Positions 1 to 13,100 are shown, numbered from the stretch's first letter. The stretch is DNA of 64,000 nt from Motacilla alba alba (GCF_015832195.1 NC_052028.1:1035501-1099500), one strand, 5' to 3'. Notes: a model not told the origin generated them from the sequence alone. Numbers and translations: made by a program.

Positions 1-2218
1 AGAGAATAACCATGGGATCTTCCCATCCTCTGGGAAGTCACCAGCACTCGCTGTCATTCCCAGTGGAGATGGCCAGGAGGAGCTAGGGGGTCTGACTGTT
101 CCACAGAACATTTCCCAGGATGGCCCATCCCTCTCTCCCTGTTTGGTCACTGTGCTGTAAAGCTCCAGGCGCTGTTCCCAGGGCTGTGAGCAGTCCCTGG
201 CACACACCCAGCTCCCACTCTCCGTGGATTTTACAGCTGCAGGTTCTGCTTTGCAGCCTCGCAGACGTCGCACGGTGCTGGACTTGTGTCTGCTCTGGAG
301 GCACCACTTGGGGAAGGCTGCTGAGCTCAGCTCTCTTGGATTTATTACATGGTCAGGCTCATAAAACAGGCTGTAAACTCAGGTGCCTTAATTCAGGCCC
401 CCCATTTGTCAGAAGGTTAAATCCATGCTGAGCTCACGGTCTGACACCCTGGAACAGCACAGTCAGCCCTGCTGGGGAGCCTGGAGTGGAGGTAGCCGCT
501 CCCACACCTGCAGTGCTGAATGGCTTTCTTCGGTCAAAATCCTCCTCATCATCACTCCTGGAAACCCTTTGGGGCTGGCAAGCTGGCACCGAGGCCTTAC
601 ACATGAATAATCCTCCAGGATGAGGAGTTTCCAAGCAGTGAGAACAGCTGGGTACACTGAGACCTCAGATGTGACCACAGGGAAGATTCAGCCCTGGGAA
701 TGATAATTTTGCCATTAAATATCCTCATTTCAAGCTGGTGGCACTGCAGTTTGTGTTACTGTGGTCTGACCTCCTGTGTCTCTGCCAAGAGCCCACTCAG
801 AGCTGGCACACATCATGCTGTGCTCCTGACACCCACAGCCTTCAGGGGCCCTCAGAAATCAGGCTTCGGAGCTTTCAGATCTTGTCTACAATATATTCTA
901 GCTTAAATGATACTTGATTTAGCTTTAATAATTTTGCCAAAAGTTATTTAAGGAACTTTTGCTGTGCCTGCAGCTTTCTCCAGGGTCAGGTGCCTCACAC
1001 AGCTTGTCTGAGTTGCGATGACACCCAGGTGACTGTTGTTTATCCTGTTGGTTTGGGGTTATCTTATTTATATTAGTCCCAACTCCTCTTAGCTCCACTT
1101 TTGCTTAGCTTTGTGCAATTGCATGACTTTCCCCTCCATTAAGAAATCCCGTAGTACAGAGAGAAGTTCAAACAAACCTAAACAATCACAGCACAGCAAA
1201 CATACAGCCCAGCAGGAGAGGGGAGAGTGTCATCCAACAGTAGGCATTGACTAGGAATTTATTAAAATAACCCCGAATGAACCCAAAATTGAAGGGGGAT
1301 TGCTCCCACTGTGCTTCTCCAGGAAGCTCCTTTGGGAACCTTGCTGTGATGCCATGAGGAAGGGTGAGAATTAACACCCTTCCTAAGGGAAAGGGGTGGG
1401 GATGTGGCACTGCTGTTTCCTTACCCTTTCTCCACTCTGTGCCCCCAAAGCAGCAGAGATGTCACTGCCAGGAAGGCAGCTTGGTGGGGGACAGTTTGCA
1501 GTAGCCTTCACCCATGCCAAAGTTTAATAATTTTCATTTCTATGTACCTAAAATTAGGATGAAAAGTGGCCAAACCCCATCAGTTTGGGGAAAGAACACC
1601 CACACCCACCCAAGCAGATGGGTCTGGTTTTAGTTTATAATTAAACTCACCCTCCTGGCGGGGAGGGAGAGCCCGTTTATAACAGGGGAGGAAGCAGGAG
1701 ATCCTCTCCAGGCTGTTTTCCAGCAAGGGGGAGTCTCATTCCTGCTGAAGGGAGCGGGATGACAAAGCCGTGAGCAACTGGAGAGGGATTTGCTGCCCTC
1801 TGGGCACGCTCCGTCTGCTGGAATGGCCTCATTTCAAACATGTTTAGCTTTTTGTCCCGAGGAGCACAAATCTCTGTGGCGATGGTGCCATCTGTCCCTC
1901 CGAGCAGGGCCCTGGTGATGTCTCTGCTGTCCCTCCCCGTGGTGACCGGGGCACAGCCCTGGCACCAACCCGTGTGGGAACAGCCCTGAACGAGCAAGGA
2001 ATATTCCCAGATCCCAGATTTCACCAGGACACAGCGAGACAACCATCATTGGTGCACAAGGCCCACTGGAAGAGCTGTGCTGGCCTCTCCCAGCAGAGGG
2101 AATGTCCTTGGGAATGGGGCACAGCCAGAGGGGCTGCAGAGCCTGGCTCTGTGTGCCTGGAAAGTGCTGCCAGTGGGGATGGGCAGCAGAATGGCAGGGA
2201 AAGGGCAAAACAGGAACT
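1..2218. other. Unique non-coding sequence
   Basis: I see no recognisable gene, RNA or repeat here. Reading frames on both strands overlap one another and none resembles a known protein. The part at about 890-1,200 is AT-rich and looks less degraded than the GC-richer flanks, but nothing in it can be named. Confidence 0.6.
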
Positions 2219-2340
2219 GGGAGAAGGAAAAAGGAAAAAGAAAAGGGAAAAGGGAAAGGGAGAAGGGAAGAGGAAGACGGAAAAAGGGAAAAAGAAAAGC
2301 AAAAAAAGAAAAGGAAAAAGGGAGAAGGGAAAAATAAAAA
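2219..2340 (+). repeat. Polypurine (A/G) tract with one G-quadruplex motif
   Basis: About 120 bases are almost purely A and G on the plus strand, with only isolated C or T interruptions near 2,278, 2,300 and 2,335. Four GGG runs at 2,245, 2,252, 2,258 and 2,265, with loops of 4, 3 and 4 bases, fit the canonical quadruplex pattern. Long homopurine tracts can also form intramolecular triplexes. The lysine- and glutamate-rich reading frames across it come from the base composition and are not evidence of a protein. Confidence 0.85.
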
Positions 2341-3229
2341 GCAAAGTAAATTAAACCAATATTCAGTTAAATTCTATTAAATTAAAGGCCCAGCAAGGTC
2401 AGCTCAGCTGGTCAGCATCTGTCTCCCCAGTCAGTCCCTAACAGAGCCACGGCTGAGGGATTGTTCCCTGTGGGATGTGGCCCCGTCAGAGCCCCTGCCA
2501 GGCACTGGTGTTCAGCCACCTCGGCCTGGGGGGTTGCAGCCACACGCACAGAGCTGTGTGGCTGCCCAGGGTACAGCAGGCAGGGATGGGCTTTGGGAAG
2601 TGAGCTTGGAGCTCGCAGGACATGCCAACCTGGTCCCTGCTGGGTGACACTGCCATGCTCTAGGGAGCAACACTCAAAAACTGTACCCTAAGAGCCAACA
2701 ATTCCTGAAGGAGAGCAAGAAAATCAGATTTCCCTCCTGGCTACAAAGGCTCAGCCACCAATTCCCCTTCCCAAGACTAGCATGGAAACCCAAGGGGACA
2801 AGAGTGCCTTTGGCAAGAGGCTGCCTGAAACGTGTGGAAGGCTTTTCTCTAAATTTTCAACATGGTTTTTTAATTCTCAGCAAAACATCCAGAGTCTCCT
2901 ACCTCATGAACCTTGCTCTGCTGCCTTGACTTTTAACTCAAATATTTCTCCTGGAGAATGCACTTGGGTTAAAACAACTGAATTACTGAAATGCTCAAGT
3001 GTCCTCCTGCTTCTGGATGAGCAGCGCCCACAGTGCCCCAAATCCTTGGCACTGACTGTAGCGGTGAGACGGGAAAATCCATCCCACCTCGTCATCCCCA
3101 CACCTCCCCACCCCTGTCCGCATCCCCAGGCCTCCCGATCCCGGTGCTTGTCCCAGCCGGGAAGGGCTGCGGGCCGAGGCAGAGCATCCCTCCGGCAATT
3201 ACAGCCAGGAGATAACGCCTCATTTGCAA
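2341..3229. other. Unique non-coding sequence
   Basis: No repeat or gene is recognised. The stretch around 3,100-3,230 is GC-richer and has scattered CpGs, but too few to call a CpG island by eye. Confidence 0.55.
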
Positions 3230-4750
3230 CGTTGCCTTCAATTGACAACTACGTGTGAAACAAGATAACAGCTTGTACTAATGAAGGTGTAATTTATAAA
3301 CGGGGCTGACAGGGCTCTGAAGGCGGCAGAAGAGCCCGAGAAAGGCAGTGAGGGCTCCGTGAGCCTGATCCCCGTCCCAGCTGTCCCAGCGCTGCAGAGC
3401 CCGCCTGGCTCCCGTTACCGCCGCTGCTCCTGCTCTGAATTGACTGTAACTGATCGTTTAAGACAATCTCTGAATTTCTAACGAGGTGATTAGCTGCAGA
3501 AAGGATTTCCTTGCAGAACACTTCATTGCTGTTTTGCTCACTGTCAGGCATCAGAATAAGGACCCACACTTGCATATTAATAGCAGCATTAGGTGCTAGT
3601 GCAGCTGCTTTATCAGGGATGTTATCACTCCCCTGAAATAATTGACGTGGAAAAGCCCCATAGTTTTATTTTGCATGAAATAAAACGTTCCAATTCCCCA
3701 GGTTTTGTTTTCAAAACCTGAAGTGTTTTTATAATTTCTGGAATGCAGAATAACAACAGAACAATTTCCCTTAAATCAAAAGCTGGATCTCTTCCAAGTC
3801 ATTTAACTTCCAAAAGTTTGAATTTCCTTGAAAAAAAATTAAAAATAAAAGCGATTCAGTCTGAGCACTTCTAATGAGAATGTCACAATTATACTTAGAT
3901 TGCCACACGGGATTTCTCCTTACAGCAGCTTGATTCATGGGGGAAATTAACTTGTTTTAAAGTAACAGTTTTTAATAGAAATGTTCTGCTGACTTTTCTC
4001 CTTGCATTCGAGCTGGAATCTGCTTTGGCATGTCAGGTCCTGAGGCTGGGGTGAGCTCCCTGCTCCACGGCTGCACCATTCCAGCGAGTGGATCCTGCCC
4101 ACAGCGTGTTGCAGCCACACAACTCATACCAAGAAGGCCACTCTAATTGTTAAAAGAAAAAAATCAAACAGAAAAACTCTTAAAGTCTTGAAAACTTCCA
4201 AAGTCAGCACTTGAAGAAATATGAAATGCAATGAATTAATGAGAAATAGAGAATGAATCATTAAAATTGCATAACCACGGCATGTTCCTGATCGCATCTC
4301 CTGTAATGTTCCCGCAGTCTGAACAATTGATTAAGAAAAACACCGCTGCCCACTAAAAATTGGAAACGGTTAAGAACAAACAGGATTAACAAAGTCTTAC
4401 AGGAAGGTCAATTACTTCTCCCAATTTATTGCTAACCTGACATCTGTAAACAAATCACTGGGGGAACTCCCCAAAGACTACACTGTGTCCAACAAGACAT
4501 CCTAATTAATGAGGATGCTCCATGCAAACACAAACAGATAGTCTAAACCCAGCCCTGAAAAGATGCAGTGAAGATGTTTGCCCCAGAGGTTGTGGGAGAT
4601 CAGTAAAGGGGGAGAAGGTTCAGGAGAGTCAGAATTTGCCATGGGGTAAAGGTGAATAATCTTTGTGGTTATCAGAGCTAAGATGGCAAAATGAATTAAA
4701 TTACTTTAGAAAGGGCTTAGTGAGACTGGCTTAAAAATAAGAGAGAATTG
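3230..4750. other. AT-rich repeat-free block, candidate conserved non-coding element
   Basis: This AT-rich block contains no identifiable transposon or simple repeat and has homeodomain-like cores (ATTA/TAAT) throughout. It also has a POU-like TTGCATATTAAT at about 3,572. Stops are frequent in all frames, so it is not coding. Avian conserved non-coding elements often have this composition, but conservation cannot be measured from one sequence, so the label is an inference. Confidence 0.35.
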
Positions 4751-5187
4751 GTTTAAAAATGATCAAGTGCTTGTGATCATCTCTTGTGCTCCACAGTGGC
4801 AGAGGCTGAGCCAGGATTTTCCATGGAACCAGCCAGAGCCTTGCTGACCTTCGGTGTCTGTGATGGCCAAGCCATTGAGCTTGGAGAAGTCTCCAAGGAG
4901 GTCTCTGATCCCGCCGTAGTTCCAGCCTAGCTTCCAGAGCCAAAGGTCAGGTATTTCTCCTCCCTGGCTGCCAGTTTGCAGCCATGCACCTTGGTGGCAT
5001 CCCTTGCACCAGCCAAATCCACCAGCAGCCAGGCACAGCGCCTCCCCCAGAGCCCTCGGTGAGCAAAGCTGGATGGAGGCAGCTCATATTAAAGATTCCC
5101 CTTCATCAGCATCCCAGTGATTAAATATGTATAGAGGCATCCGAGATCCAATTTATTTCTTTTGTGTTGTAAATTCCTTTTCTCATC

Positions 5188-5191
<4 letters not shown>

Positions 5192-5220
<29 letters not shown>
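5192..5220 (-). repeat. T29 homopolymer (poly-A on the minus strand)
   Basis: Twenty-nine consecutive T bases follow a C at 5,191. Read on the minus strand this is an A29 tail. It could be a simple repeat or the tail of a retroposed sequence. No gene-like sequence upstream on the minus strand supports the second reading. Confidence 0.9.
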
Positions 5221-7625
5221 GAGCTGCTTATAATTAAGACCTTCAGACAGAGCTCAGCAGGGCTGGAAAGCAGCCATGCTCCTGTTTTATCCCACCCGTT
5301 GCAAGTGCATTCCCCTCTCTTAGTCAAGCAAAAGATTCTTCTTTATTCAGCCCAGTAATGACTTGATTTCCTTCTTTCTTAATGAACACAGTGACACTGC
5401 ATTGAGTCACTCATGTACAACTTGGTGTTTTTTCCCTCCCTTTGGAGAGCTTTCAAAATATTTATAAATTTTAAAAGGAGCAGAGAAAGAAAGAAAATAA
5501 GGTTGCATTGTGTTTATCTGGCTGGTGCTGCCCCTTCTCTCTCATCTGCAGAAACTGCAACTGATCCCGTTGTCAAGGCTGCCATGGGGCTGCCAGTGGG
5601 GTGGCAGTGTCCCCTGTCCCCTCTGCTCATCCCTCAGCCAACCAGCACTTCCAGGGGACAGGCAGGGCTGCGTGAGGTGCAGGTATGGATTGTCAGACCC
5701 AGGTAAGGACTGCGAGACTCAGTGCCTGTCAAGAGGAGACTCCACAGGAAGCATTTGGAGGAGAAGGCATTCCCTGCAGGTTCAGAGCAGATTTACCAGG
5801 GACTGCTGCAGGGTTCTGGGAGGGAAAAGCCTGTGGCTGAATGGAGCACTCTGGGTGTGGATGGACTGGATGGACCTTCAGGTCTGGTCCAGCTCTTCCC
5901 TCACGCCATGGGGGACTCAGCACCTGGAGCAAACCTGAACTCTCAACCCCCAGCTGGAAAGCCCAGAGCTCAGGTCTACAGCAGGGCTGTGGCACTGGGG
6001 CAGCGTGACCCTCACATCAACGGGGCCCCCAGCATGGTGTCAGACTGGGGGGGTTCCCCTCTCTGCTCACACCCAAGACAAGCAGTGAGGGGCTGTTCCT
6101 ATTCTCTGTGCCCCACACTGGGAGGGCAGGGGCAGCCCAACACAGCCCATGGCTCCCAGCAAACCAGGCCACTCCAAAGCCCAGCATCCTCCGCCCCTGG
6201 TGGGTGTTCCAGGGGTCTTGGCTCCCATCCAGCAGGGGCTTCCAGCTTCCCCCGTGCCAACCCCTGCGAAATCTGCCAGCAGAGGCATCGCTCCCTCCCA
6301 CAGCCCTGCAGCAAGGAGTGACTCCCTCCAGATGGCTGTAAAGGTTAACTAGGAATTTATTCGCAGTTACATACAAATCAGATTGTCTTTTTTATTTTTT
6401 TTTTCCAAGAGGGAACAAAACCAACCACAATTTCAAGCCCACACAGGCAGTGCAGACTTCCAAGGTGGTTCAGTTGCCATAGACGACCGCAGGCAGCCGC
6501 ACTGTCACACCGAGCCCGTGGGGACCGCTGTGAGTCAGGGGCTGGGGGTGAGCCACACTTCTGTCCCCCCGCCGGCACCCACGCCAGCCCCATCCTCATC
6601 CCCCTCCTGGGATAAGCTGAGTGCCCAGGTGCCCTCCCACAGCATTTTGGGACAGTGGTGTTTGCCCCATGTGGCCATGGCTGGTGGAGATGGGTGGCCC
6701 AGGTGGCATCTGATGAGGTGGCTCTTCCCCAGGGTTCTGAAAAATGGTGGTGGAGCTGGAGATTTAGGGCAGAATCTGAAATCTGATGGTGGCTTCACCA
6801 TCTGTCATGAACACTCAGCTTGCAGCTGCTCTGTCCCTGTTGCTGTACTCCATCTTCCTCCAGTCTCCACAGCAAATCATCGTTCCACCAACAAAACCTT
6901 GCCGTGGCCAGTCAAGGGGCTTCTTCGGGTGGCTCACCACCCCACTGGCCAATGGCTTGTCCATCGCTTCTGGGGGACCAGAGCCACCAAACTCATTTGG
7001 CTTAGTCTGCAAATCACCCGCACGTCCCTGGGCTCTGAATGGAAAGGGATTTTTTGTTGACCTTCAAGGCTGACTGGCAAAACCCAGGGTCTGTGGTACT
7101 GCCGAGGACTTGGGTGGAAACTACTGTGAATTTGGGAAAAAGGGAAATGTTTGTGTGTGAAAACTCCAGGAAAAACACCACACGTGCTAGGAGAACCACC
7201 TGTATCCATAACGCCAGGACATGACCCTATCAAGGACACTGGGAAGCCCCAGGGATCAGTTTTCAGGAGACCTGGGTGTGTATGAGCAGCTCACCAGCAA
7301 GGACCAGCAGCTGCAGCAGCACCAGATCTCTCTGGGGAATGGTGCTACAGCAGCTCTTGGGGACTTTCCTGATGGTGACTGACCATCTGCATTCCAGGCA
7401 GAGACATTCCAGGTCCCCCAGGGCTGGGACATCAATTGTAGATGTGGATGGAGTTGTTTTACCAGCCTGGTAAACTTGCCCAGCATCTTTAATAAAATAA
7501 GTTTTTGGAAGTTTCAGGTAGAATTGGTGTCAGACATGGAAAGGTCACTGTGGACATTACCAGCCACAAAGAAAACGTTACACTCAAATGAGGCCAACAC
7601 TGTCACAAATCACAGCAAACTCTCT
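5221..7625. other. Unique non-coding sequence
   Basis: This is gene-free by my reading. Several open frames of about 60-225 codons overlap on both strands and look spurious. A short perfect inverted repeat at 7,458-7,474 is listed separately. A weak CR1-like phrase at about 5,860-5,900 was too short to call. Confidence 0.55.
7458..7474. repeat. Perfect inverted repeat, 8-bp arms
   Basis: TTTACCAG and CTGGTAAA form perfect 8-bp arms around a single C. An AATAAA-type A-rich motif follows at about 7,489. It could be a dimeric protein-binding site or chance. No transcript is evident to which the AATAAA could belong. Confidence 0.6.
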
Positions 7626-8126
7626 CTGCTCCACTAAGGGGAGAACCCCCCGCAGAGCTGCCTCCAGCTCTGGGATGCCCAACACCAGAAGGACGTGGAG
7701 CTGCTGGAGAGAGGAGGAGCTGGAGAGAGGAGGAGCTGTTCCAGGGCTGGAGCCAGGCTGAGAGAGCTGGGGGTGCTCACCCGAAGAAGGCTCCAGGGAG
7801 AGCTCAGAGCCCCTGCCAGGGCCTAAAGGAGCTCCAGGAGAGCTGCAGAGGGACTGGGGACAAGGCATGGAGGGACAGGACACAGGGAATGGCTTCCCAC
7901 TGCCAGAGGGCAGGGATGGATGGGATATTGGGAAGGAATTGTTCCCTGGGAGGGTGGGCAGGCCCTGGCACAGGGTGCCCAGAGCAGCTGTGGCTGCCCC
8001 TGGATCCCTGGCAGTGCCCAAGGCCAGGCTGGATGGGGCTTGGGTCTGGGACAGTGGAAGGTGTCCCTGCCATGGCAGGGGTGGGTGGTCCTTAAGGTCC
8101 CTTCTATGCCAACTTATTTTGTGATA
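7626..8126 (+). mobile_element. CR1 LINE, 5'-truncated, 3' part of ORF2 and 3' UTR
   Basis: The sequence runs in the CR1 sense direction. It starts with the end of the ORF2 reverse-transcriptase region (the segment around 'caacaccagaaggac') and continues through the '...tggcacagggtgcccagag...' block. The 3' UTR ends with the 'ccttaaggtcccttc' phrase and a decayed ATTTTGTGAT tail. CR1 is the dominant LINE of birds, and 5' truncation of this kind is the usual outcome of its insertion. The open frame on the opposite strand is antisense to the element. Confidence 0.93.
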
Positions 8127-9559
8127 AAGGGTGATGGGAGGCTGGCAGGTGTCAGTCATTGTCCTGCTGCAGTCCCAGCAGATGCAGCACTAAGGGTGGC
8201 TCAGAGGTGCAGAACTTCCCCATTTTTTGCCCAGGTTGCTCTGCAGGCCTGGCTGAGGTGGCTGTGACGTGGAGCAGTGACATGTCCCTTGTCCCTTTAC
8301 ATAGATAGAAACATGGAGAGCACAGAGGCTAGACTGTGGCTTGGGGAGAGGAAGATGAAGAACACTTCTTCCTCTCCTCCCAAAGAAAAGTTGATTTATC
8401 ACCAGCTTCTCAGGGATTCCCCTTGGCTTGTAAGTGAGATTAAGCAGAATGGAGAGGTTTGATTCTGGTTTGCAGAAGGAAAACATCCTCCCAGCTCTGT
8501 GGGGGCTCGAGGCATCGTCTGTCCTTTTAAGAGAAGTACTTCTGGTCAGATTGAATCCTGCCATTCTTGCTACATGGCCTCACTGGTCAAATAAAGCCGA
8601 TCCTGAGCTACTTGGATGGAATGTGCCTCTCCAGCCCTCCCTTTTAGGTGCCAATATAGGAAACAAATGCATCCATCCCTCCCTGGACACAGCTGCTCTG
8701 CGCTGTAAACTGTGTGAGTCCAAGGCACACCCTCAAAACAGCCAGTATATGTTCACCTGGAAATTTCTAAAGCTGTTTAATAGCATCTGGATCCCCTGTT
8801 TTCCATGGCTGAGCAGGGAAAAGCAGGAGGAGGAGCTGCAGTTAGCCATTATCAATAATAGGAACGAGCACACCACGTGCCACATTAGGAATGTGCCTAC
8901 GAAATATGTTCCTGGGCTGTACACTCACAACATGTGTGCCTTCTCTTTTAGCATCGATGTGCAGCAGAATCCAAAATCTGTGTGGTTTTTTCCCCTCAAG
9001 CCTGTCCTGTTACCCAAATTGCTTTGGCTTCAAACATTGGTTCCCTTGGGCGTCTGTTATTCGCAGCCTTCCCGGTGCCAACTGAACAGCTTCCAGGAGC
9101 TCTGATGTCTCTCTTTTTATTTTATTTTTTTAATACTGTGAATCGCTTCATTCCATCCACCTTCTGGAGCAATTCCCTGGAGAGTACCAATTCTGATGAG
9201 CATCTGCTCAAACAGGAAAGCCACGGCCATCCCTCCACTGGAATTTTTCACTCTTTATGGTCATTAAATGCTCTTCAATCCCATTTACTGATGAATCTTG
9301 GGGGTAATGCATCAAAACACGTTGTCCCTGCAGACATCTGTCAATTGGGTTACCTGGAGCCTGTCCCCACTGCTCCCAGATGCTGATGCCCATCAGGACC
9401 ATGGACAGCCACATGGGTTCTTCTCTCTTGTCCCTTTCTGTGGGTCCACGAGTTTCCCCAAAATTTCTCCTAGACTCTATATGGAGGCTCCCTGGGAGAG
9501 GAAGAGAAGGGAGATTGTAATGAAAGCTTTTTGTTAATGCTTCCAAATTATTTAGGATA
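8127..9559. other. Unique non-coding sequence
   Basis: No repeat is recognised. One plus-strand frame stays open for about 220 codons (8,434-9,105) with mixed composition. It opens on GTG, has no domain I recognise and has no visible exon structure, so I do not call it a gene. Confidence 0.5.
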
Positions 9560-9985
9560 TTAAGGACAAGGAGTGACCGTGAGGAATTGCAGAAGAACCT
9601 TGAATTGGGTGACTGGCCAAGAAAGTGACAGGAGAAATGCAGTGTGGATAAATAGTGGCACACGTGGGAGAAGCCATCCCCAACTTCAGAATAAAATGAT
9701 GGGCTCTGAGCTGACTATTAACTCTCAGGAACAAGATCTTAGGGTTATAATAGATAGTTCTCTGAAAACATCAGCTCATTGCTCAGCAGAGATAAAAGAA
9801 AAAACACATTTTGAGTGTTAGGGATTACTCAGAGAAGAACAGAGCAAAACAGCCCCAATCACGCTGCCACTAGATGAATTCCCCGTGCACCCACACACCG
9901 AGCACTGCACAGGTGGAAAAGGATGTAGTAAAGCTGGGAAGGCGTCAAAGAAAGATGGGAAGGATGATTAAACATGCTGACTGCA
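9560..9985 (+). mobile_element. Ancient CR1-type LINE, ORF2 C-terminal remnant
   Basis: Plus-strand translation contains the recognisable CR1 ORF2 phrase 'DLRVIIDSSLKTSAHCSA', which follows the reverse-transcriptase palm and thumb in old CR1 families. Around it are the 'atgatgggctctgag' block and a decayed 'cacaccgagcactgcac' segment, in the expected order. The frame is broken by stops and indels. It lacks the phrases of the young avian CR1 tails seen elsewhere in the window, so it belongs to an older subfamily. It is non-functional. Confidence 0.85.
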
Positions 9986-12900
9986 TTTAGAAGAGGCAGT
10001 GAGGATGCAGGTGGGGAGCTCCAAGGCTTCCGCCCGTGTGATGAGCCTTTCCCACCCACTGGGAGACAGCAGCTACCTCAGCTCAGCTCCTGGTGCAGCA
10101 GCTCCTCGGCAGAGGGTGATCCAAACCCACACAGGTGTTCCCCTGGGTTTTGGGTTGGTGTTTCTGCCACCCCCTCCTCTTGCAGGGAATTGATGGCCAC
10201 CACGCCTGGCACTGCTGGCGCTGCGTGTCCCCCATGCTGGGCAGGCAGCATGGGCACTGGGGAAGAGGAACTGGAGCAGTTTGGCAAAAAGCAGGCAATG
10301 GATGCCAAATAAAATCTAAAAAAAAGGGGAGAAAGATCTAGCTTCACCTTCTGTTCTTGTGATTCTTCTGTGCAAGCAAATCTGGTGGGAGGAGGAAAAG
10401 GAAAAAAAAGGCAGAAATCCAGCCCAGTGATGGAGGCAGGAATGTTGCGCTGGAAGGGAAAAAAAAAAAAAACTCCAAAAGATTTTGGGGCTAAAGCCAT
10501 CCACCCCCACTTGAAATGCCCAAGTCCAAAATCCTCTTCTAGCCCTGACTCTTGGGTCTACCAGACACTAGGGGAATATTCATCTTTCTAGAGGGGGAGG
10601 ATGAGACCCAACACCAAACAGCTCCTGGCATTTGGGATGGGGCAGCAGGGGGCTGAGAGGAGAGGGAGAGAAAGGGAGAAGGATGAGAGCGAGGGAACAT
10701 TTGTGCGAAGAAGCACTAAGAAGGACAGATCCCCCCTGAGGCCACACCTGGGGCCTTGTCCCCAGCCAGGTGTCACAGCCCTGGAGCACCACCCGCATTG
10801 CCACTGCTGGTGCCAGCACCCTGAATTACCAGTGAACACAGGTTCCTTTTGCCGGGGGAGGAACAGGTAGTGAGCATGAACATGTGTATGAGGGGACAGC
10901 TGAAAGCAGAATTTTTACAGGATTGGGCTTATCTGCTGCTGGCAGGTTGGGGCTGCCCTAAGGAAGGACTGGGATTGCCAGGGAGCAGGAACTGGAGGCC
11001 TCCAAAGAGTCCCCCCTTCTGCTGAGTGTGATACAAGGAACGAGACACTCCTAGCCTTGACTTGTGCACACTAGAGAAAGCAGGCATTGGAGAGAAAAAG
11101 ATAGATACAGGAGTGAGAGCCATGCTCCAGAACACCCCTCTGATGGAGAGTCCCAGCTTGGCACTCTGCTGTTCCCTGCCTTTGGATAAAGCATCCCCAA
11201 GGTCTTCCTTTCCAAGCTCAGGCAATACTGGGGTCCCTCTGCCAGGGACAGAGGAGTCCTGTGGAGCACTGGTGCCATTCCCAGCTTTGGAGGGCTGGGC
11301 AGAACACACATCTCCATTTGGTGTGCATGGGGGAGCCAGGGATATTTATTGCTGGGGCACTGTCTGGTCCCAACACAGAGCCCACACGCTCACGGGGCAG
11401 TGGGACAAGGGCTGCTCGCTCTGCCCTTCACAGGGGCATCTTCATCCATTCCCATTATGCCTTCCTCAGATCCCTTCAGGAATCCCCTGGCTGCTGAGGA
11501 GGAATCACAGCTAACAAGAAATTTTGGCAAAGTCTCTTCGTCCACGTATAAATTATTAATTTTCATCACGTGAAGGAATAATAGACTCCTCTGCACAGAA
11601 GCCTTGGCCCATCAGACAGAGTGCCCTTATGGATGCAGGGACTTGAATCACCCCCCTTGGAGAAATTTCCAATATTTCACCATATTCTGGAGCAGGGCAG
11701 AAATTTCCACCCACTGCTGGCTCTGCCTAACTTCCTACCAAAACAAGTTTTTTGTGTGTGGAGTGAATTACCTCTCCTCGCCTCCTCCTGCCAGAGGAGT
11801 GAAGTGGAGGAAGGTCCTGTGGGAGAATGTGCTCCTCACTGTGTACAGTCCTGTGAGTATGCAGGGACATTTGCTGTGCTCCCCCTGCCCCATGTCCCCT
11901 CTGTGGCAGCAGTGCCCTGCAGGACGTCCCGGGGGGCACCGAGGAGGACCTGGGCTGGTGGAGCTGGGCTGCAGGGCTGTGTGGATGGAGGCAGGCAGGG
12001 CCTGTGGGGCTACAGCTGCCTCAGGGTGGTTCAGCTGGAAACCCCAAACTGAAATCAGGTGACTAAACCCTCCCTGAGCCTGTGAAAAGCCCTCACTGCC
12101 CTCAGCCCTAGAGCAGGCTGGGCTATCAGTTCACCATTCCCAGCTCGCTTGCAGGATTTATGGCTTTAATTGGATCTGTGGGGTGAGCACAGGACTAGCA
12201 GCAGCTCTCTCTGGTTCATGTCTGGAGCATGGCAGGAGGGAGCAATCATATCCCTGCTCAGTGTGACAAGGATGAAGGAAAACCCAGACATGTTTTTCCA
12301 AGCTGTGCTGCCCCAGGGCCACGCTGTCCGTGGCTGCCTCACCACAGGCAGGGACCCAGGATCATCCTCACTCCCTCTCCTTTGGCAAAATTCCTTTTAT
12401 CGCCAGGGTCCATTCACAGAACTATCTCATTTCACCCCTGTGTCTCTTCACATGACACCCCACCCCCCCCACACCTTTTTTCTGTTTCTTGGGGCTTTCA
12501 CAGGGATGAATATGGGATTAGGAGTGAGGCATTGTGAACTGAACATGTTACTTAATGAACTGTATGAAATATTAAACGATGCCTGATATGAAGCATGGTG
12601 AATTCTGTAAGAAAGAATATATTACACTTGGGGAGGACTGAAGATAATCAAATCTAATGAATGGCTTTAGAATCAGGACACAGCAAGCTTAGAGGAGTTA
12701 AGTTTGGTTCATTGTGAGGCTGAATTGTGTGACGGCCATTCAGGGCAGGTTCTGCCGTCATGTGTTTTCTCCTGTTGTGAATGACATTATTGTATTTTTC
12801 CATTTAACATAAATCTATTTTTCGGAAAGCTGCTTCCACCCAAATGGCATCAGCAGATCCCATTAATCATGGTGCTCTCAATCACTCAGAATTGTTTAGA

Positions 12901-13100
12901 ACCTCTTTTGTATGTCTCTGGCACTTTCCCCATTTATGATTAATCTTAAACTAAACCAACTAAATAAATAAAACTGCAAGGATCCAAAGAGCATCCCTGT
13001 GAAGATCTTATTTAAGCAAGACACGTTGACAGCTTAGGAGGCTGGGAAGTTTCTGCTCCTGGAAGTTTCAGGAGGAGGAAAGAAGCTTTTTAGTCCAAAG
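9986..13100. other. Unique non-coding sequence, AT-rich at 12,560-13,020
   Basis: I see no gene or transposon. A short A-run lies at about 10,459-10,471 and a C-run at about 12,465-12,474. The AT-rich, repeat-free part at 12,560-13,020 has frequent stops in all frames and is a candidate conserved non-coding element by composition only. Confidence 0.5.

Noticed and set aside
5855..5905. A possible CR1 tail ('tggatggaccttcaggtctg').
   Set aside because: The match is too short and lacks the order of phrases and the terminal octamers seen in the accepted copies.
8434..9105. A 224-codon plus-strand frame in unique sequence.
   Set aside because: It opens on GTG, has no recognisable family and no splice or promoter context. 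Frames of similar length occur by chance elsewhere in this stop-poor window.
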